This document shows positions 8,132-16,627 of a DNA stretch of 53,321 nt, piece by piece. The DNA comes from Ga0077536 sp943370145 (GTDB taxonomy: Bacteria > Pseudomonadota > Gammaproteobacteria > Ga0077536). The DNA lies in NCBI GenBank assembly GCA_943370145.1, contig CALRPY020000030.1, positions 1 through 53,321 on the forward strand, read 5' to 3'. The translations under genes were made by a program, and so were the position numbers. Positions within the stretch are counted from its first letter, which is position 1, and each line of letters begins with the position of its first letter. Below the pieces are notes generated by a model that saw only the letters and a program-made list of their open reading frames with translations, ran no database searches and was not told where the DNA came from.

Positions 8132-9213
8132 AGCGACGCCCGCGGGTAGGACCCGAGGATGCGGAGCATCGACGCGGTTTCGCCGACGCGGGCGAGCGCC
8201 GCGGCGACATGCGGGTCGGCCTGGTGCCCGTCGATGTCGACGAAGAACACGTACTCCCACTTGCCGATGCGCGAGGGACGGGACTCGATGCGGGTCATGC
8301 TGATGTTGGCGTCGGCGAATGCGCGCAGCACCTCGTGCAGCGCGCCTGGCCGGTTCGCGGTCACGAAGTACATCGAGGTGAGGTCCTGGCCGCTGGCCGC
8401 GACGTCCTGGTGACCGAGCACGAGGAAGCGCGTCGTGTTGCTGGGGTCGTCCTCGATGTTGCGCGCGAGTATCGGCAGCTCGTAGATCTGCGCCGCCATC
8501 TCGCCGGCGATGGCCGCCGAATCCGTTTCGTCGCCGATACGGTGGGCGCCCTCGGCGTTGCTGGTCGCCGGCAGGCGCTCGGCCTGCGGGCAGTTCGCGT
8601 CCAGCCAGTGGCGGCACTGCGCGAGTGCCTGCGGGTGGGCATAGATGCGGCGCAGCCCGGCGAGCGTCGTCGCGTGCGACAGCAGCTGGTGGTGGACCGG
8701 CAGCAGGACCTCGCCGCCGATGCGCAGGTTGGTCCGGCGCAGGCAGTCGTGCGTCTGGCTGACTGAACCCTCGGTGGAGTTCTCGATGGGCACGACACCG
8801 AAATCGGCGCCGCGCGCCTCGACGACGCGCACGACCTCGTCGATGGTCGGCGCCGCGACGAGATTCACCGCACCGCCGAAATGCTTGCGCGCGGCGGCAT
8901 GGGTATAGGTGCCGGCGGGCCCGAAATAGGCGACGGTCAGGGGCTTTTCGAGCGCCAGGCAGCTCGACATGACCTCGCGCAGCAGGCGCGCGGTTTCGTC
9001 GCCGCTCAGGGGCCCCGGATTCAGCTGCCGCGCGCGGCGCAGCACCTGCGCTTCGCGGTCCGCACGGTAGAGATCGCCGTCGGCGCCGGCCGCGTGCTTG
9101 ATGCGGGCGACTTCGAGCGCGCATTGCGCGCGTTCATTGAGCAGGCGGATGAGTTCGCGGTCGATCCGGTCGATTTCCTCGCGTACCGCTTTCAGGGCCT
9201 CTTCTTCACTCAC
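8128..9213 (-). CDS. pheA: Bifunctional chorismate mutase / prephenate dehydratase (P-protein)
   Basis: This enzyme carries chorismate through prephenate to phenylpyruvate for phenylalanine synthesis. The 361 residues divide into an AroQ-type chorismate mutase (about 1-90, VREEIDRIDRELIRLLNERA), a prephenate dehydratase domain (about 92-275, with GPAGTYTHAAA, VPIENSTEGSV and the catalytic TRF motif in NTTRFLVLG) and a C-terminal ACT domain (about 280-355, with NRPGALHEVL and ESRPSR) that normally gives phenylalanine feedback. It starts 33 bases after gyrA on the same strand. In many relatives serC lies between gyrA and pheA; it is absent here. Confidence 0.96.
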   Translation of the reverse strand: MSEEEALKAVREEIDRIDRELIRLLNERAQCALEVARIKHAAGADGDLYRADREAQVLRRARQLNPGPLSGDETARLLREVMSSCLALEKPLTVAYFGPAGTYTHAAARKHFGGAVNLVAAPTIDEVVRVVEARGADFGVVPIENSTEGSVSQTHDCLRRTNLRIGGEVLLPVHHQLLSHATTLAGLRRIYAHPQALAQCRHWLDANCPQAERLPATSNAEGAHRIGDETDSAAIAGEMAAQIYELPILARNIEDDPSNTTRFLVLGHQDVAASGQDLTSMYFVTANRPGALHEVLRAFADANISMTRIESRPSRIGKWEYVFFVDIDGHQADPHVAAALARVGETASMLRILGSYPRASL

Positions 9214-9246
9214 GGCAACGCACCGCCTGTCTGGCCCGGATGATGC

Positions 9247-11808
9247 TCAGGTCGCGGGGGCGTCTTCGGCGTCGTCCGCGCCGCCGACATCGGCAACCGG
9301 TTCGACGCTGACGAGTTTTTCGCCGTTGCCAAGGGCGATCAGGCGCACCCCCTGCGTGTTGCGTCCGACCACCGAAATCTCCTGCACCGGCGTCCGGACG
9401 AGCGTGCCGGCATCGCTGATCAGCATGATTTCGTCGTCCGGCGCGACGGTCACGGCGCCGACGACGGTGCCGTTGCGCTCGCTCGTCTGGATCGCGATGA
9501 CGCCCTGGCCACCGCGGCCGTGACGGGGAAATTCCTCGACCCGGGTGCGCTTGCCGTAACCGTTCTCGGTGGCGAGCAGGATGTCACGCGCCGGGTCGAT
9601 CGGCAGCAGTGCGATGACTTCCTGCCCCTCGCCGAGCCGGATGCCGCGCACGCCATGCGCGTTGCGACCCATCGGGCGCACCTCTTCCTCGAGGAAGCGC
9701 ACGGCCTTGCCGCCGGAACTGACGAGCATGACGTCGCGCGTGCCGTCGGTCAGTGAAACGCCCACGAGGCTGTCGCCCTCGTCGAGGTCGACGGCGATGA
9801 TTCCGGCGGTGCGGGGGCGCGAATACTCCTCGAGCGAGGTCTTCTTGACCGTGCCGAGGCGCGTCGCCATCAGCACGTAGAGTTCCGGGTCGAAGTTCTT
9901 GGTCGGCAGCACCGCGGTGATGCGTTCGCCCTCGGTCAGCGGCAGCAGGTTCACCAGCGGTCGGCCACGCGCCGTGCGGCTGGCCTGCGGCAGTTCGTAG
10001 ACCTTGAGCCAGTAAACCTTGCCGCGGTTCGAGAAGCACAGCAGCGTGTCGTGGGTGTTCGCGACGAACAGCTTGTCGACGAAATCCTCGTCCTTGACCG
10101 GGGCCGCCGCGCGCCCGCGACCGCCGCGGCGCTGGACCCGGTAGTTGTCCAGCGGCTGCGACTTCGCGTAACCGAGGTGGGACAGCGTGACGACGACGTC
10201 CTCGGGCGTGATCAGGTCTTCGAGCGACAGGTCTTCCTGCGTGACCTCGATGCGCGTGCGGCGCGCGTCACCGTACTGCGTGCGGATTTCGACGAGTTCG
10301 TCGCGGATGACCTGCATCAGGCGCTCGGGTCGGTTCAGGATGTCGAGCAGGTCGTCGATCCGTTCGAGGATTTCGCGGTATTCGTCGACAATCTTGTCCT
10401 GCTCCAGCGCCGTCAGGCGCTGCAGGCGCATTTCGAGGATTTCCTTGGCCTGTCGCTCGGACAGGCGGTAGGCGCCGTCGACGAGGCCACAACCGGGCGG
10501 CAGGTCTTCGGGACGCGAGACATCGGCGCCGGTGCGTTCGAGCATCGTCAGCACGATGCCCGGCGCCCAGGCCCGCTCGGTCAGCGCGGCGCGCGCCTCG
10601 TTCGGGTTCGGCGACGCCTTGATGACCGCGATCACCTCGTCGATGTTCGCCAGGGCCACCGCGAGGCCTTCGAGCACGTGCGCGCGATCGCGCGCCTTGC
10701 GCAGGTCGAAGATGGTGCGGCGGGTGACGACTTCACGCCGGTGGCGCAGGAAGCATTCGATCAGCGTCTTCAGGTCCAGCGTGCGCGGCTGGCCGTCGAC
10801 GAGCGCAACGGTGTTGATGCCGAACACCGACTGCATCTGGGTGTGCTGGTAGAGGTTGTTCAGCAGCACTTCGGGCGACTCGCCGCGCTTGAGGTCGATG
10901 ACCATGCGCATGCCGTCCTTGTCGGACTCGTCGCGCAGCTCGCGGATGCCGGTGAGGCGCTTCTCCTTCACCAGCTCGGCGATTTTCTCGAGCAGCCGGG
11001 CCTTGTTGACCTGGTACGGCAGCTCCGTGACCACGATCGACGGCGCGTCGCTCTCGGGATTCTCGATTTCCGCCTTCGCGCGCACGTAGATGCGGCCGCG
11101 CCCGGTGCGGTAGGCCTCGCGGATGCCGGCGGCGCCGTTGATGATGCCGGCGGTCGGGAAGTCGGGGCCCGGCACGTAGTGCATCAGGTCTTCGATGCCC
11201 AGGTTCGGGTCGTCGACGAGGGCCACGCAGGCGTCGATCACTTCCCCGAGGTTGTGCGGCGGGATGTTAGTCGCCATGCCGACGGCGATGCCGCTCGAGC
11301 CGTTGATGAGCAGGTTCGGAATGCGCGACGGGAGCACCGTCGGCTCGCGTTCCTTGCCATCGTAGTTGGGGACGAAATGGACGGTTTCGCGGTCGATGTC
11401 CGCGAGCAGCTCGCCGGCGATACGCTCGAGGCGGCATTCCGTGTAGCGCATCGCCGCGGCGGCGTCGCCGTCCACCGAGCCGAAATTGCCCTGGCCGTCG
11501 ATCAGCGTGTAGCGCAGCGAGAAGTCCTGCGCCATGCGCACCAGCGTGTCGTAGATCGCGTTGTCGCCGTGCGGGTGGTACTTGCCCATCACCTCGCCGA
11601 CGACGCGCGCGCACTTCACATAGGGCCGGTTCCACACGATGTTGGCTTCATGCATGGCATAAAGCACACGGCGGTGTACAGGTTTGAGCCCGTCTCGAAC
11701 ATCCGGCAGCGCCCTGCCCACGATTACGCTCATCGCGTAATCCATGTAGGACTGGCGCATCTCGTCTTCGATGTTTACGGGGAATAACTGGCGCGCGAAA
11801 TCAACCAT
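9247..11808 (-). CDS. gyrA: DNA gyrase subunit A
   Basis: GyrA forms the DNA cleavage-rejoining part of gyrase. The 853-residue protein begins MVDFARQLFPVNIEDEM. It contains the catalytic tyrosine in AMRYTE at Tyr122, the quinolone region GKYHPHGDNAIYDTLVRMA, and the GyrA box QRRGGRG that opens the C-terminal beta-pinwheel. Numbering coincides exactly with E. coli through this region, and position 83 (Ser in E. coli) is Asn here, codon AAC on the minus strand at 11560-11562; Asp87 is kept. A candidate promoter lies about 60-90 bases upstream. pheA follows after 33 bases, so some transcripts may continue into the aromatic block. Confidence 0.98.
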   Translation of the reverse strand: MVDFARQLFPVNIEDEMRQSYMDYAMSVIVGRALPDVRDGLKPVHRRVLYAMHEANIVWNRPYVKCARVVGEVMGKYHPHGDNAIYDTLVRMAQDFSLRYTLIDGQGNFGSVDGDAAAAMRYTECRLERIAGELLADIDRETVHFVPNYDGKEREPTVLPSRIPNLLINGSSGIAVGMATNIPPHNLGEVIDACVALVDDPNLGIEDLMHYVPGPDFPTAGIINGAAGIREAYRTGRGRIYVRAKAEIENPESDAPSIVVTELPYQVNKARLLEKIAELVKEKRLTGIRELRDESDKDGMRMVIDLKRGESPEVLLNNLYQHTQMQSVFGINTVALVDGQPRTLDLKTLIECFLRHRREVVTRRTIFDLRKARDRAHVLEGLAVALANIDEVIAVIKASPNPNEARAALTERAWAPGIVLTMLERTGADVSRPEDLPPGCGLVDGAYRLSERQAKEILEMRLQRLTALEQDKIVDEYREILERIDDLLDILNRPERLMQVIRDELVEIRTQYGDARRTRIEVTQEDLSLEDLITPEDVVVTLSHLGYAKSQPLDNYRVQRRGGRGRAAAPVKDEDFVDKLFVANTHDTLLCFSNRGKVYWLKVYELPQASRTARGRPLVNLLPLTEGERITAVLPTKNFDPELYVLMATRLGTVKKTSLEEYSRPRTAGIIAVDLDEGDSLVGVSLTDGTRDVMLVSSGGKAVRFLEEEVRPMGRNAHGVRGIRLGEGQEVIALLPIDPARDILLATENGYGKRTRVEEFPRHGRGGQGVIAIQTSERNGTVVGAVTVAPDDEIMLISDAGTLVRTPVQEISVVGRNTQGVRLIALGNGEKLVSVEPVADVGGADDAEDAPAT

Positions 11809-11867
11809 CGGCGGCTTTATAAGCTCTTAAATTTCCTGGCAAACGCGGGACCCCCAAAAGAGGCGCG

Positions 11868-11896
11868 AGTGTAGCACGTCCGGCGGTCGGGCTTAA
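11868..11896 (-). promoter_or_regulatory. Candidate sigma70 promoter of gyrA
   Basis: On the minus strand TTAAGC (11896-11891) and TACACT (11873-11868) are separated by exactly 17 bases. The -10 element is good, the -35 weak. It would give a leader of roughly 50 bases before the gyrA ATG. The leader is unusually AT-rich just before the start codon (around 11815-11835), which fits an open ribosome landing zone. This is inferred from spacing and consensus only. Confidence 0.45.
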
Positions 11897-11901
11897 GCCC
11901 G
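11888..11901. repeat. 14-bp perfect palindrome CGGGCTTAAGCCCG
   Basis: The palindrome sits between the mtnA stop and the gyrA promoter and contains the putative gyrA -35 hexamer. It could be an operator for a dimeric regulator or the stem of a short mtnA terminator on the minus strand. No T-tract follows, so the operator reading is at least as likely. Confidence 0.4.
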
Positions 11902-11912
11902 GTGCAGGGCAT

Positions 11913-12968
11913 TCAGCGGCCGGCCAGGAGAGCGGCGATTCCAGCGGTGTCCGGCCGCTCGACGACCCCGGCCTCGGTCACCAGCACGTCGATCAGCGCC
12001 GCCGGCGTGACGTCGAATACCGGGTTGTAGGCCTCGACCCCGGCCGGCGCGTAGCGACGGCCGCCGATCGTCGTGATCTCCTCGCCGGAACGCTCCTCGA
12101 TCGGTATCGACGCGCCGTCGGCGGTCGCCGGATCGAAGGTCGACAGCGGCGCGACGACCATCACCCGCGCGCCGTGCGCCCTGGCCGCGATGGCGAGGCC
12201 GTAGGTGCCGATCTTGTTCGCGACATCGCCGTTCGCGGCCACACGGTCGGCGCCCACTATCACCCACGACACGCCCATCGCCCGCATCGTGTGCGCGGCG
12301 CTGCCGTCGGTGATGAGTCGCACCGGGACTCCCTCGCGCGACAGCTCCCAGGACGTGAGCCGCGCGCCCTGCAGCCAGGGCCGCGTCTCGGTGGCGAACA
12401 CCTGCGCGATGCAGCCGGCGCCGTGGGCGTCGCGGATGACGCCGAGCGCGGTGCCGTGGCCGGCGGTGGCGAGCGCGCCGGCGTTGCAATGGGTCATGAC
12501 CGTGGAGCCTGGCGCGATGTAGGCGGCGCCGAGCTTGGCCATGCGGTAGTTCGCGGCCAGATCGTCGGCATGCAGCTGCTGCGCGAGGGCCAGCAGCGCC
12601 GGCGCCGGTTCACCCACGATGGCCGCAGCGGCGTGTTCCAGGCGGTCCACGGCCCACGCCAGGTTGATCGCGGTCGGTCGCGCGTCACGCAGCGCCGCAA
12701 CGTCATCCAGCCACTGCTCGCGCCACGCCGAACCGCTGCGCGCCCAGGCCTCGCGCGCCGCCAGCACCATGCCGTAGGCGCCGGCGATGCCGATCGCCGG
12801 GGCGCCACGCACGATCATGCGCCGGATCGCGTCGACCACCGCCGACGAGGTCCCGCACTCGATATAACGCTCCTCCTCGGGCAGCAGGCGCTGATCGAGC
12901 AGCCACAGGGCGTCACTGCGCCAGGCAAGCGGGTGGACGGTTGCGTGATCGTGGTGCGGCATGGTCAT
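11913..12968 (-). CDS. mtnA: S-methyl-5-thioribose-1-phosphate isomerase
   Basis: MtnA isomerises methylthioribose 1-phosphate to the ribulose form in methionine salvage. The 351-residue protein belongs to the eIF2B-like family and shows RRMIVRGAPAIGIAGAYG, the catalytic Cys in THCNAGALATAGHGTALG, and the catalytic Asp in GADRVAANGDVANKIGTY, with PVFDVTPAALI near the end. The ATG at 12966-12968 or the one two codons later (12960-12962) is the start. It is divergent from mtaD. The adjacency gyrA-mtnA-mtaD is also found in Pseudomonas, where ubiG and a phosphatase follow; here rnt follows instead. Confidence 0.94.
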   Translation of the reverse strand: MTMPHHDHATVHPLAWRSDALWLLDQRLLPEEERYIECGTSSAVVDAIRRMIVRGAPAIGIAGAYGMVLAAREAWARSGSAWREQWLDDVAALRDARPTAINLAWAVDRLEHAAAAIVGEPAPALLALAQQLHADDLAANYRMAKLGAAYIAPGSTVMTHCNAGALATAGHGTALGVIRDAHGAGCIAQVFATETRPWLQGARLTSWELSREGVPVRLITDGSAAHTMRAMGVSWVIVGADRVAANGDVANKIGTYGLAIAARAHGARVMVVAPLSTFDPATADGASIPIEERSGEEITTIGGRRYAPAGVEAYNPVFDVTPAALIDVLVTEAGVVERPDTAGIAALLAGR

Positions 12969-13119
12969 GGGCGAGCGGGCTGCTTGGTCGGAAAACCGTA
13001 TGTTACCTTAACCGCCGGCAGCCGCCGGTCCCCCGACCGCCTCAACGCGCGGCATCGCCGGCGACCGGGCCACCGTGCCGGCGCCGCCACCAACGAGCAC
13101 CCAAACGCCAGGGCCATCC

Positions 13120-14436
13120 GTGCAACACGCCGACCAGATTCTGAACGCCCGCTGGGTCATCCCGGTGGAACCCGCGGCCGAGGTCCTCGACCGCCACAGC
13201 GTCATCGTGCGCGACGGCCGCATCGCCGCGCTCCTGCCGACGCCGGTCGCGCTGCGCGACTTCACGGCGCCGAAAATCGTGGACCTGCCGCGACACGCGC
13301 TGCTGCCGGGCTTCGTCAACGTCCACACCCACGCGGCGATGTCGCTGTTCCGCGGGCTCGCCGACGACCTGCCGCTGAAAACCTGGCTCGAGCAGCACAT
13401 CTGGCCCGCCGAGGCGCGCTGGGCCGACCGCGAGTTCGTGCGTGACGGCACGCGCCTCGCCGTCGCGGAGATGCTGCTCGGCGGCACGACCTGCTTCAAC
13501 GACATGTATTTCTTTCCCGACGAAGTGGCGGCGGCCGCCGTCGAGGCGGGCATCCGCGCCGTCGTCGGCATGATCGTGATCGGCTTCCCGAGTGCCTGGG
13601 CGCGCGACACCCGCGAATATTTCGCCAAGGGCCAGGCCGTCCACGATCGCTACCGGGACCATCCGCTGATCCGCACCGCGTTCGCGCCGCACGCACCCTA
13701 CACGGTCGACGACGACGCGCTGCGCCAGGTCGCGATGCTCGCCGAGGAGCTCGATGTCCCCATCCACATGCACGTGCACGAAACGGCCGCGGAGGTCGCC
13801 GAGGCCATCGCCGCGACCGGCCTGCGCCCCCTCGTGCGCCTCGAACGCCTCGGCCTGCTGTCGCATCGCCTGCTCGCCGTGCACATGACCCAGCTCGAGC
13901 CGGATGAATACGCGCTCCTGGCGACCGCCGGCGTGTCGATCGGGCACTGCCCCGAATCGAACCTGAAACTCGCCAGCGGTTTCTGTCCGCTCGCGGCGCT
14001 GAGCGCGCAGGGCGTCAACTGCGCGCTGGGCACGGACGGTGCGGCCAGCAACAACGACCTCGACATGCTCGGCGAGATGCGGACGGCGGCAATGCTGGCG
14101 AAGGCGGTGGCGCAGGACCCTTGCGCGGTCCCTGCGCACGTGGCGCTGGAGATGGCGACGATCAACGGCGCGAGGGCGCTGTCGCTGGACCACGACACGG
14201 GTTCGCTGATCGCCGGCAAGAGCGCCGACCTCATGGCCTTCGATCTCGGCGGATTGCGCGCGCACCCGCTCTACGACCCGATTTCGCAAATCGTCTACGC
14301 CGGCCACCGCGACCAGGTCACGGACGTGTGGGTTGCGGGCAAGCGGCTCGTCGAGGAGCGGCGCCTCGTGACGCTCGACGAACACGACCTCATCGCCACG
14401 GCCGAGCGCTGGGGCGCGCGCATCGCGGCGCGTTGA
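13120..14436 (+). CDS. mtaD: 5-methylthioadenosine/S-adenosylhomocysteine deaminase (TRZ/ATZ amidohydrolase)
   Basis: This metal-dependent amidohydrolase family deaminates methylthioadenosine, SAH or related purine nucleosides. The 438-residue protein has the metal site HTHAAMSLFRGLADDLPL, HVHETAAEV, the catalytic region GHCPESNLKLASGFCPL and LGTDGAASNNDLDMLGEM. It ends with the usual metal-dependent cap strand (ADLMAFDL). I took GTG at 13120 as the start because (M)QHADQILNARWVIPVEPA matches the family N-terminus; an alternative GTG at 13075 adds 15 unrelated residues. Being next to mtnA supports a role in MTA disposal, although substrate specificity within the family cannot be fixed from sequence. 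Confidence 0.88.
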   Translation: MQHADQILNARWVIPVEPAAEVLDRHSVIVRDGRIAALLPTPVALRDFTAPKIVDLPRHALLPGFVNVHTHAAMSLFRGLADDLPLKTWLEQHIWPAEARWADREFVRDGTRLAVAEMLLGGTTCFNDMYFFPDEVAAAAVEAGIRAVVGMIVIGFPSAWARDTREYFAKGQAVHDRYRDHPLIRTAFAPHAPYTVDDDALRQVAMLAEELDVPIHMHVHETAAEVAEAIAATGLRPLVRLERLGLLSHRLLAVHMTQLEPDEYALLATAGVSIGHCPESNLKLASGFCPLAALSAQGVNCALGTDGAASNNDLDMLGEMRTAAMLAKAVAQDPCAVPAHVALEMATINGARALSLDHDTGSLIAGKSADLMAFDLGGLRAHPLYDPISQIVYAGHRDQVTDVWVAGKRLVEERRLVTLDEHDLIATAERWGARIAAR

Positions 14437-14440
14437 CGCG

Positions 14441-15070
14441 TCAGGCCGGCGCGCGGGCGGCGGGCTCCCGCAGCTGGTCCCAGCGATTGACGATCGCGCA
14501 GAACAGGTCGGCGGTCTTCTCCGCATCGTAAACCGCCGAGTGCGCCGCCTCGGCGTCCCAGGACATGCCCGCCGCGGCGACCGCTCGCGCGAGCACGGTC
14601 TGGCCGTAGGCAACGCCAGCCAGCGAGGCCGTGTCGAAGGTGCTGAATGCGTGGAAGGGGTTGCGTTTCACCCCGGCCCGTTCCACTGCCGCCTTGAGAA
14701 ACGACAGGTCGAAGGCCGGATTGTGGCCGACGAGGATGGCGCGGGTGCAACCGTGCACCTGGACCTCCTTGCGCACCCGTTCGAAGATGTCGTTCAGCGC
14801 GTGGGCCTCGCTGACCGCGATGCGGAACGGGTGGAAGGGGTCGATCTTGTTGAATCGCAGCGCCGCCTCGTCGAGCCGCGCGCCAGGAAAAGGCTGCACG
14901 TGATGGCCGATCGTCGCCGCGCGGCGCCAGCCGGCCTCCGGATCGCACTCGAGCAACACGGCGGCGATTTCCAGCAGCGCATCGGTCTCGGCGATGAAAC
15001 CGGCGGTCTCGATATCGACCACGACGGGCAGGAATCCTCGGAAGCGTTGTGCGGCTGGGGGCTTGGACAC
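14441..15070 (-). CDS. rnt: Ribonuclease T
   Basis: RNase T trims the 3' ends of tRNA, 5S and 23S rRNA. The product (209 residues; 215 in E. coli) is a DEDDh exonuclease with Exo I PVVVDIETAGF, Exo II LVGHNPAFDLSFLK and Exo III AHSAVYDAEKTADLF. It also shows the RNase T-specific stretches KRNPFHAFSTFDTASLAG and GCTRAILVGHN. The start is GTG at 15068-15070, giving (M)SKPPAAQRFRGFLPVVVD, which matches the family N-terminus. The frame remains open far upstream only as antisense to purB. It converges on mtaD with a four-base gap and diverges from purB. Confidence 0.94.
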   Translation of the reverse strand: MSKPPAAQRFRGFLPVVVDIETAGFIAETDALLEIAAVLLECDPEAGWRRAATIGHHVQPFPGARLDEAALRFNKIDPFHPFRIAVSEAHALNDIFERVRKEVQVHGCTRAILVGHNPAFDLSFLKAAVERAGVKRNPFHAFSTFDTASLAGVAYGQTVLARAVAAAGMSWDAEAAHSAVYDAEKTADLFCAIVNRWDQLREPAARAPA

Positions 15071-15241
15071 TGGGCGAGACCGGCTGTCAGGGCCCCGGAT
15101 TCTAGCAGCTGCGTCGCGCCGCGGGCGCGCTGCCGCGGCGGCGATCGCGTTGCAAGCGGCCGCGCCCCCCCTTAAGGTAGCGCGCACATTTCCCCGGCAC
15201 CGGCCAGCGGTGCGCCAGCAGCGAGATTGCAGCCAGCAGCC

Positions 15242-16627
15242 ATGAGCGACACCCACGCGTTGCCCCTTTCCGATTTGACCGCGGTTTCCCCGCTCGACGG
15301 CCGTTACGCCCGCTCGAGCAGCGCCCTGCGCCCCTATGCCAGCGAGTACGGCCTGATCCGCTACCGCGTGGTGATCGAGACGCGCTGGCTGCAGTATCTC
15401 GCGACGTGCGCCGGGCTGCCCGAACTGCCGCCCTTCGATGCCGCCGAGAACGCAAGGCTCGACGCCATCGTCGACGGCTTCGGGATCGCGCAGGCGCAGC
15501 GCATCAAGGAAATCGAGCGCACGACCAACCACGACGTCAAGGCGGTCGAGTATTTCCTGCGCGAGCGCTGCGAGAGCGACCCGACGCTCGCGCGCGCGAT
15601 TCCTTTCCTGCATTTCGCCTGCACCTCGGAGGACATCAACAACCTGGCCTACGGGCTCATGCAGAAAGACCTCCGCGATCGCCTGCTGCTGCCGGCGCTG
15701 CGGCGGGTCGAACGGACGTTGGGGGAGCTTGCGCACGCGCACGCCGACGCGCCGATGCTCGCACGCACCCACGGCCAGCCCGCGTCGCCGACGACGATGG
15801 GCAAGGAGCTCGCCAACGTCGCCTACCGCCTGCGCCGGCAGATCGCGCAGATCGAAGGCGCCGAAATCCTCGGCAAGTTCAACGGCGCGGTCGGCAATTA
15901 CAATGCCCACCTGTCGGCCTATCCGGACCACGACTGGGCGGCGCTGAACGCCGGCTTCGTGCGCGGACTGGGCCTGCAGTGGAATCCGTTCACCACCCAG
16001 ATCGAACCGCACGACGCGCTGGCCGAGATGTTCGGCGCGATCGCTCGCGCCAATACCGTGCTGATCGACTTCTGCCGCGACGTCTGGGGCTATATCGCGC
16101 TCGGCTACTTCCGCCAGCGCCGGGTCGAGTCGGAGGTCGGTTCGTCGACGATGCCGCACAAGGTGAATCCGATCGATTTCGAGAACGCCGAGGGCAACCT
16201 CGGCGTCGCCAACGCGCTGCTCGAACACCTGATCGCCAAGCTGCCGATCTCGCGCTGGCAGCGCGACCTCACCGATTCGACGGTGCTGCGCAACCTCGGC
16301 GTCGGCTTCGGCCACACGCTGCTCGCGCTCGACGCGCTGAGTCGTGGCCTCGGCAAGCTGGAGCTCGACCGCGGCGCGCTCGCCGCGGGCCTTGACGATG
16401 CGTGGGAGGTGCTGGCCGAGCCGGTGCAGACCGTGATGCGGCGCTACGGCATCGCCGACTCCTACGAGGCGCTGAAGGCGCTGACGCGCGGCCAGCGCAT
16501 CGACCGCGAGCGGCTGCACGCGTTCATCGACACGCTGGCGATTCCCGCGGACGAACGCGCACGGCTGCGCGCGATGACGCCCGCGGACTACATCGGCGCG
16601 GCAGCGCGCCTCGCGTCGGACCTGTGA
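15242..16627 (+). CDS. purB: Adenylosuccinate lyase
   Basis: PurB acts twice in purine synthesis, splitting SAICAR and adenylosuccinate with release of fumarate. The 461-residue product aligns with the E. coli type: LTAVSPLDGRYA, KEIERTTNHDVKAVEYFL, FACTSEDINNLAYGLM, ARTHGQPASPTTMGKELA and the fumarase/aspartase signature GSSTMPHKVNPIDFENAEGN with the catalytic Ser loop. The start ATG at 15242 gives MSDTHALPLSDLTAVSP. The stop overlaps the next gene as GTGA. It is transcribed divergently from rnt over a 171-base gap in which I see no convincing promoter. Confidence 0.97.
   Translation: MSDTHALPLSDLTAVSPLDGRYARSSSALRPYASEYGLIRYRVVIETRWLQYLATCAGLPELPPFDAAENARLDAIVDGFGIAQAQRIKEIERTTNHDVKAVEYFLRERCESDPTLARAIPFLHFACTSEDINNLAYGLMQKDLRDRLLLPALRRVERTLGELAHAHADAPMLARTHGQPASPTTMGKELANVAYRLRRQIAQIEGAEILGKFNGAVGNYNAHLSAYPDHDWAALNAGFVRGLGLQWNPFTTQIEPHDALAEMFGAIARANTVLIDFCRDVWGYIALGYFRQRRVESEVGSSTMPHKVNPIDFENAEGNLGVANALLEHLIAKLPISRWQRDLTDSTVLRNLGVGFGHTLLALDALSRGLGKLELDRGALAAGLDDAWEVLAEPVQTVMRRYGIADSYEALKALTRGQRIDRERLHAFIDTLAIPADERARLRAMTPADYIGAAARLASDL

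Noticed and set aside
10051..11787. Long plus-strand open frame of 578 codons opposite gyrA
   Set aside because: It is the antisense shadow of a GC-rich gene with strong third-position bias. The product is Arg/Val/Asp-rich without any family motif, and gyrA on the other strand is certain.
15071..16519. Upstream extension of the rnt frame
   Set aside because: It is antisense to purB. RNase T similarity begins only at the GTG at 15068-15070.
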